From contig JAKAVX010000068.1 in assembly GCA_021827465.1 (NCBI GenBank), positions 1 to 9,155 on the forward strand: a stretch of 9,155 bases of DNA, in the 5' to 3' direction. Shown piece by piece: positions 6,616 to 9,155 of the stretch. Every line of letters begins with the position of its first letter. Within the stretch, counting starts at the first letter, position 1. The notes beneath the pieces were generated by a model, which was not told where the DNA came from, searched no databases, and saw only the letters and a list, made by a program, of their open reading frames with translations. The position numbers and the translations under genes were made by a program. The stretch comes from Deltaproteobacteria bacterium. GTDB taxonomy: Bacteria > Desulfobacterota_B > Binatia > Binatales > Binataceae.

Positions 6616-6827
6616 CACTCGTGGAGTTGGTCCTTCACAAGGAAAGAGAGCTTGACCCTGACTTTCCAGCGGGCAACCTTGTTGTTCTCGACGACCGCGG
6701 TAACGTGCGTCACCTCGGCGGTATGGATACCTGAGATAGTCACGCTCGCGCGCGACACCGCCAGGGACACCGCGTCTTCGATCGAGTTGCTCGAGATCCC
6801 GGTAAGCTCGATCGTTTTTTCCACCAT
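6615..6827 (-). CDS. Dodecin-family protein
   Basis: A 70-residue protein of the dodecin fold, a small beta-alpha-beta-beta unit that forms hollow dodecamers. Classical dodecins bind and buffer flavins (riboflavin, FMN); some relatives bind calcium or other ligands. The first strand EKTIELTGISSNS (3-15), the helix IEDAVSLAVSRASVTI (16-31) and the strands AEVTHVTAVVENN (37-49) and ARWKVRVKLSFLV (52-64) match the family in order and length. The tryptophan of the usual WFEV motif, which stacks on the flavin, is replaced: the aligned segment is HTAEV with Thr36. The only Trp is residue 54, in the last strand. Flavin binding is therefore doubtful. It is the first gene of an apparent operon with the small ORF and the MBL hydrolase. 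The SD (AGGGAG) lies about 9 nt before the ATG. Confidence 0.88.
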   Translation of the reverse strand: MVEKTIELTGISSNSIEDAVSLAVSRASVTISGIHTAEVTHVTAVVENNKVARWKVRVKLSFLVKDQLHE

Positions 6828-6873
6828 GGCTCAAAACTCCCTGCATTCCGCCCCGGAGTTCATCCGGATTTGA

Positions 6874-6892
6874 CGCCCGCCACGTACGGGCG
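6874..6892. promoter_or_regulatory. Inverted repeat in the dodecin / decarboxylase divergent gap
   Basis: CGCCCG (6874-6879) and CGGGCG (6887-6892) form a perfect 6-bp dyad around a 7-nt centre. It sits about 50 bp upstream of dodecin in the 169-bp divergent intergenic region, so it could be an operator or leader hairpin. Promoter hexamers are not clear on either strand. Confidence 0.25.
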
Positions 6893-6916
6893 CTACGGTT
6901 TGCCCAGCGTCGTGAT

Positions 6917-6928
6917 TAGCGCACGCTA
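6917..6928. promoter_or_regulatory. TAGCG-CA-CGCTA dyad upstream of the decarboxylase gene
   Basis: A 5+2+5 palindrome, about 70 bp upstream of the acetoacetate decarboxylase-like ATG. It has the size and placement of a regulator-binding site, but similar short dyads arise by chance in GC-rich DNA. Confidence 0.22.
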
Positions 6929-6996
6929 GGGATCCAAACAAGGCGCGTTCGCGATGGGGCCTTTAGCCGGCGAACTTCGCCCAGGGAGAGAACATT

Positions 6997-7743
6997 ATGG
7001 CAAGCCAAGGACGACTCAGCCTGAAGAACATCGGTTACTCGATGCCGGCCGACGCACCGGCCTACCAGCGTCCACCTTATTACTATCGCGACACGCATTC
7101 CATCGCGATCGCCTTCGAGACCGATGCTGACGCCGCCCTTCAGGCATTACCCGAGCCGCTCACCTTGAGCGATCCGCCGACCGCGGTCCTTTCCTTCTAT
7201 GATTACCGATGGTCGACGTTCGGCCCGTACAAGGAAGCGATCCTGTCGCTGTTCGTCGAGCACAAGGGACGCCCGCTCAACTACGTCATGCATATCGCGG
7301 TCACCACCGAACCGCCGATGCTTGGTGGACGCGAAATCTGGGGCTATCCGAAGAAGCTCGCCGCGATATCGCTCAGTAGCGAGCGCGACATGATCTTCGG
7401 AACCCTCGAGCGGCCGGCCGGAATCAGGCTCGCCAACGCGGTCGTGCGGCCCGAGCGTCCGATCACCAACGCCACCGGATGGGGCGGACGACCCGCGCTC
7501 AGCTTCAGGCTCATCCCTTCGCCCGAGCGCGACGCCGAGCGGCCCACCTGTGCGGAACTGATAGAAGCCGAGATCGATCAGAAGATCATCGAGGCTTGGG
7601 AAGGCACGGGTTCGGTATCCTTCCCCGACAATACAATCTTGGATCCGTGGAACCGGCTGCCGGTAAAGCGGGTGCTCTCGGCAAGCTATATCGTTTACGA
7701 CATGACGCTCGGCTTCGGGAAGGTTATAGATCGCCTGCGCTAG
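6997..7743 (+). CDS. Acetoacetate decarboxylase (ADC) family protein
   Basis: A 248-residue protein collinear with clostridial acetoacetate decarboxylase (about 244 residues). The Schiff-base lysine pair is present as Lys119-Lys120 in GREIWGYPKKLA, and Arg25 (AYQRPPYYY) and Glu80 (FGPYKEAIL) match active-site Arg29 and Glu76 of the clostridial enzyme. CAELIEAEI, EAWEGTG and LPVKRVLSASYIVYD keep the C-terminal cone-forming strands. The position of clostridial Glu61 appears to be a hydrophobic or serine residue (near Leu65-Ser66), as judged by an alignment made by eye. It may decarboxylate acetoacetate or another beta-keto acid, or act as an aldolase or dehydratase as some superfamily members do. 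Start ATG 6997 has SD AGGGAGAG 6-8 nt upstream. It is probably co-transcribed with the GNAT gene downstream. Confidence 0.9.
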   Translation: MASQGRLSLKNIGYSMPADAPAYQRPPYYYRDTHSIAIAFETDADAALQALPEPLTLSDPPTAVLSFYDYRWSTFGPYKEAILSLFVEHKGRPLNYVMHIAVTTEPPMLGGREIWGYPKKLAAISLSSERDMIFGTLERPAGIRLANAVVRPERPITNATGWGGRPALSFRLIPSPERDAERPTCAELIEAEIDQKIIEAWEGTGSVSFPDNTILDPWNRLPVKRVLSASYIVYDMTLGFGKVIDRLR

Positions 7744-7757
7744 CAGGAATTCCTGCT
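7742..7757. repeat. Perfect 16-bp palindrome over the decarboxylase stop codon
   Basis: AGCAGGAATTCCTGCT is its own reverse complement and includes the AG of the TAG stop (7741-7743). As RNA it could fold as a 6-bp stem with an AAUU loop; no T-tract follows, so it is not a typical terminator. Confidence 0.6.
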
Positions 7758-7781
7758 GAGACGGTCGTGCGAGCCGCTTCA

Positions 7782-7813
7782 CGCCCTCGTTCGCGAGTAC
7801 GCGGACGAGGGCG
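7782..7813 (+). repeat. Strong 14-bp hairpin between decarboxylase and GNAT genes
   Basis: The arm 7782-7795 (CGCCCTCGTTCGCG) pairs with 7800-7813 (CGCGGACGAGGGCG) through 13 Watson-Crick pairs and one T-G, closed by an AGTA tetraloop. It lies 40 bp before the GNAT start and about 23 bp before its SD. No T-tract follows. An mRNA-stabilising, processing or attenuating element is possible. Confidence 0.7.
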
Positions 7814-7853
7814 GGGTCGCTTCGCAAAGCACATAAAAGGGGGACTGCCGGTT

Positions 7854-8930
7854 GTGGCTATCAAAATAGAGAGCCCCGAAGGCGAGCAGGCACTCACTGA
7901 TTTTGTGCTGTTTCACGACCGCGTGTACGAATACCGCGGCGCACGGTGGACCGCGCAGGTCCCGCTTCAGCTCCCGATCCTGGCCGGGGAGAGCGTGTTC
8001 TGCGAAGAGCGCGCCGTAAAGCCGTTTCTCGCGTTCGAAGACGGCGAGCCGGTCGCGCGCGCGGCCGCGATCGTCGACCAGCTTTATATCCGGCACTGGA
8101 ACGAGCGGATCGGGCACATCGTGATGTTCGAGGCGATGCCCACCGCCCGCGACGCGGTCAAGCGCCTGATGGACGAGGCGTGCGAATGGCTGCGACGGCA
8201 AAACGTCGAAGCGGCGCGCGCCGGATTCGGGCTGCTCGAATTTCCCTTCGTGATCGACGACTACGAATCTCTTCCGCCCAGCACTTCGCGCCAAAACCCC
8301 GGCTATTACCATAACCTGCTCAAGGACGCCGGGTTCGAGACCGAGAAAGGCTGGGTCGACTACAAGATCAAGGTCACGCCCGAGCTTGTTGCACGCTACG
8401 AGAGCGCGCTGGAAGCGGCGCGCCGCGCGGACTTTTCGATCATCGCGCTGAAAGATGTCGACCCCGCCCGCCGCGTTCACGATTTCACCTCCACCTGGAA
8501 CGACGCCTTCAAGGCGCATTGGGGCGCAACCCCGTTCACCGAGAAGGAAGTCGCGATGCTGTTCGACTTTTTCGCATTCAGCGGCGGATTCGACACGTCG
8601 GTTATCGCCTACCGCGGCGAGGAGCCGGTCGGCGCGCTGATGGTGATGCCGGAATCGACCGAAGCCGCGCTCCTCAAACCCGGACACGCGCTCGACAACT
8701 CGGAGAAGCTGAACTTCCTCGGTATCGGCGTTCGCGAGTCGGCGCGCGGGCGCGGCGTCAATCTCGCAATGGCCTCCTACGCGTACCTCGAACTGATAAG
8801 GCGCGGAGCGAAGTACCTGAGCTATACGCTGGTGCTCGACGACAACTGGCCGTCGCGCCGGACCGCGGAAAAACTCGGCGCAAAGGTCTGGGCCAATTAC
8901 GTCGTTTACCGCAGGAACTTCAACCGCTGA
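7854..8930 (+). CDS. YghO-like GNAT-fold N-acetyltransferase
   Basis: A 358-residue soluble protein. The N-terminal half (1-185) carries VKPFLAFEDGEPVARAAAIV, an N-terminal GNAT-like subdomain, and LLEFPFVIDDYE with NPGYYHNLLKDAGFE, a pattern typical of YghO-type proteins of about 370-390 residues. The C-terminal half (about 190-358) is a clearer GNAT domain: the acetyl-CoA loop is R298-G-R-G301 in GIGVRESARGRGVN, followed by LVLDDNWPSRRTAEKLGAK (about 326-344), the usual beta-6/beta-7 helix region. The substrate is unknown; some YghO-like proteins occur near lipid biosynthesis genes (recalled, not tested). GTG 7854 is chosen because AAGGGGGA lies about 9 nt upstream and the domain starts just after; the open frame upstream overlaps the decarboxylase gene and is not plausible coding. 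It lies 110 bp after the decarboxylase on the same strand. Confidence 0.85.
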   Translation: MAIKIESPEGEQALTDFVLFHDRVYEYRGARWTAQVPLQLPILAGESVFCEERAVKPFLAFEDGEPVARAAAIVDQLYIRHWNERIGHIVMFEAMPTARDAVKRLMDEACEWLRRQNVEAARAGFGLLEFPFVIDDYESLPPSTSRQNPGYYHNLLKDAGFETEKGWVDYKIKVTPELVARYESALEAARRADFSIIALKDVDPARRVHDFTSTWNDAFKAHWGATPFTEKEVAMLFDFFAFSGGFDTSVIAYRGEEPVGALMVMPESTEAALLKPGHALDNSEKLNFLGIGVRESARGRGVNLAMASYAYLELIRRGAKYLSYTLVLDDNWPSRRTAEKLGAKVWANYVVYRRNFNR

Positions 8931-9002
8931 GCGCGTCCGACTCGCCGCGACCGGAAAAGAAAGCCGAGACTCGATTCGCTCAAGACAGGGAGCAAAGAAG
9001 TT

Positions 9003-9057
9003 CCGTCATCCTGAACGAAGGCTGCCGAAGTGAAGCGACCGTATTGGAAGTCAAGGG
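9003..9057. repeat. Probable dispersed extragenic repeat fragment
   Basis: The segment GTCATCCTGAACGAAGG (9005-9021), then CTGCCGAAGTGAAGCGACC and GGAAGTCAAGG, resembles a widespread extragenic repeat family of the form GTCATCCTGAGCGAAG...GTCGAAGG found in many copies in several soil-bacterial lineages. Recognition is from memory of that pattern; no second copy is present in the window. Confidence 0.4.
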
Positions 9058-9065
9058 TTGAGACA

Positions 9066-9133
9066 CGTTGCCCACAGGGTCCACAGGCTCTGGAATCTCG
9101 GCAAGTATCCCGCCTGTGGACTTGTGGGCAACG
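9066..9133. repeat. Long inverted repeat with DnaA-box-like nonamers
   Basis: The left arm 9066-9088 and right arm 9112-9133 pair over 22 positions with one bulged G (9077) and one G-T, around a 23-nt centre. The arms contain TTGCCCACA (9068-9076, and again inverted at 9123-9131), GGGTCCACA (9077-9085) and AAGTCCACA (inverted, 9115-9123). All end in YCCACA like DnaA boxes (TTATCCACA), but match only six or seven of nine positions. No T-tract follows, so it is not a standard terminator. The rest of 8931-9155 holds no supported gene. Confidence 0.75.
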
Positions 9134-9155
9134 CGTGAGCGTTTTACGCGGCGCT

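Noticed and set aside
7479..7853. Upstream extension of the GNAT frame
   Set aside because: It overlaps the decarboxylase gene in another frame and has shadow-like composition; a good SD precedes GTG 7854.
9132..9150. CGCGT...ACGCG hairpin after the long inverted repeat
   Set aside because: It has only 5 bp with a 9-nt loop, overlaps the right arm, and is common by chance in GC-rich DNA.
1..9155. CRISPR array, tRNA, rRNA, transposase or toxin-antitoxin pair
   Set aside because: No regularly spaced repeats, cloverleaf-like elements, rRNA motifs or transposase-like proteins were seen on either strand; the small ORF next to dodecin lacks toxin or antitoxin features.

Overview
The window is GC-rich, densely coded bacterial DNA. 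A lipobox signal peptide on one small protein points to a Gram-negative cell. The gene mix (meta-cleavage catabolism, acetoacetate decarboxylase family, stand-alone LON domain, dodecin) would suit a soil or groundwater proteobacterium, or a deltaproteobacterium-like lineage such as Candidatus Binatia. That placement is a low-confidence impression; there is no rRNA or other marker gene here.

Layout, left to right. (1) Positions 1-3161, minus strand: a tight three-gene aromatic catabolic operon, transcribed aldehyde dehydrogenase -> class III extradiol dioxygenase -> DapA-superfamily lyase (the last runs off the left edge). A perfect TATAAT lies upstream. The expected route is ring opening of a catechol-type compound, oxidation of the semialdehyde, then a lyase step; the substrate cannot be fixed from sequence. 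(2) 3333-3965, plus strand: a stand-alone LON substrate-binding domain protein, divergent from the operon. (3) 3966-4391: a gene-poor and visibly less GC-rich stretch. (4) 4392-4823, plus: a small uncharacterised protein with a helix-turn-helix-like segment and a basic tail. It faces a small lipoprotein (4977-5336, minus), and each has its own intrinsic terminator in the gap. (5) 5462-6827, minus: an apparent operon of dodecin -> an overlapping 57-codon small ORF -> MBL-fold metallo-hydrolase. (6) 6997-8930, plus: an acetoacetate-decarboxylase family protein followed by a YghO-like GNAT protein, separated by a 110-bp gap with a palindrome and a strong hairpin. (7) 8931-9155: no gene; a probable dispersed-repeat fragment and a long inverted repeat carrying four DnaA-box-like CCACA nonamers.

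Most of the content is recognisable metabolism. The points most worth a second look are the long inverted repeat at the right edge, the small ORF coupled to dodecin, the dodecin without the flavin-stacking tryptophan, the hairpin between the decarboxylase and GNAT genes, and the DapA-type lyase placed in a meta-cleavage operon. I see no tRNA, rRNA, CRISPR array, transposase or phage gene, and no convincing sign of an entirely new defence or mobile system.
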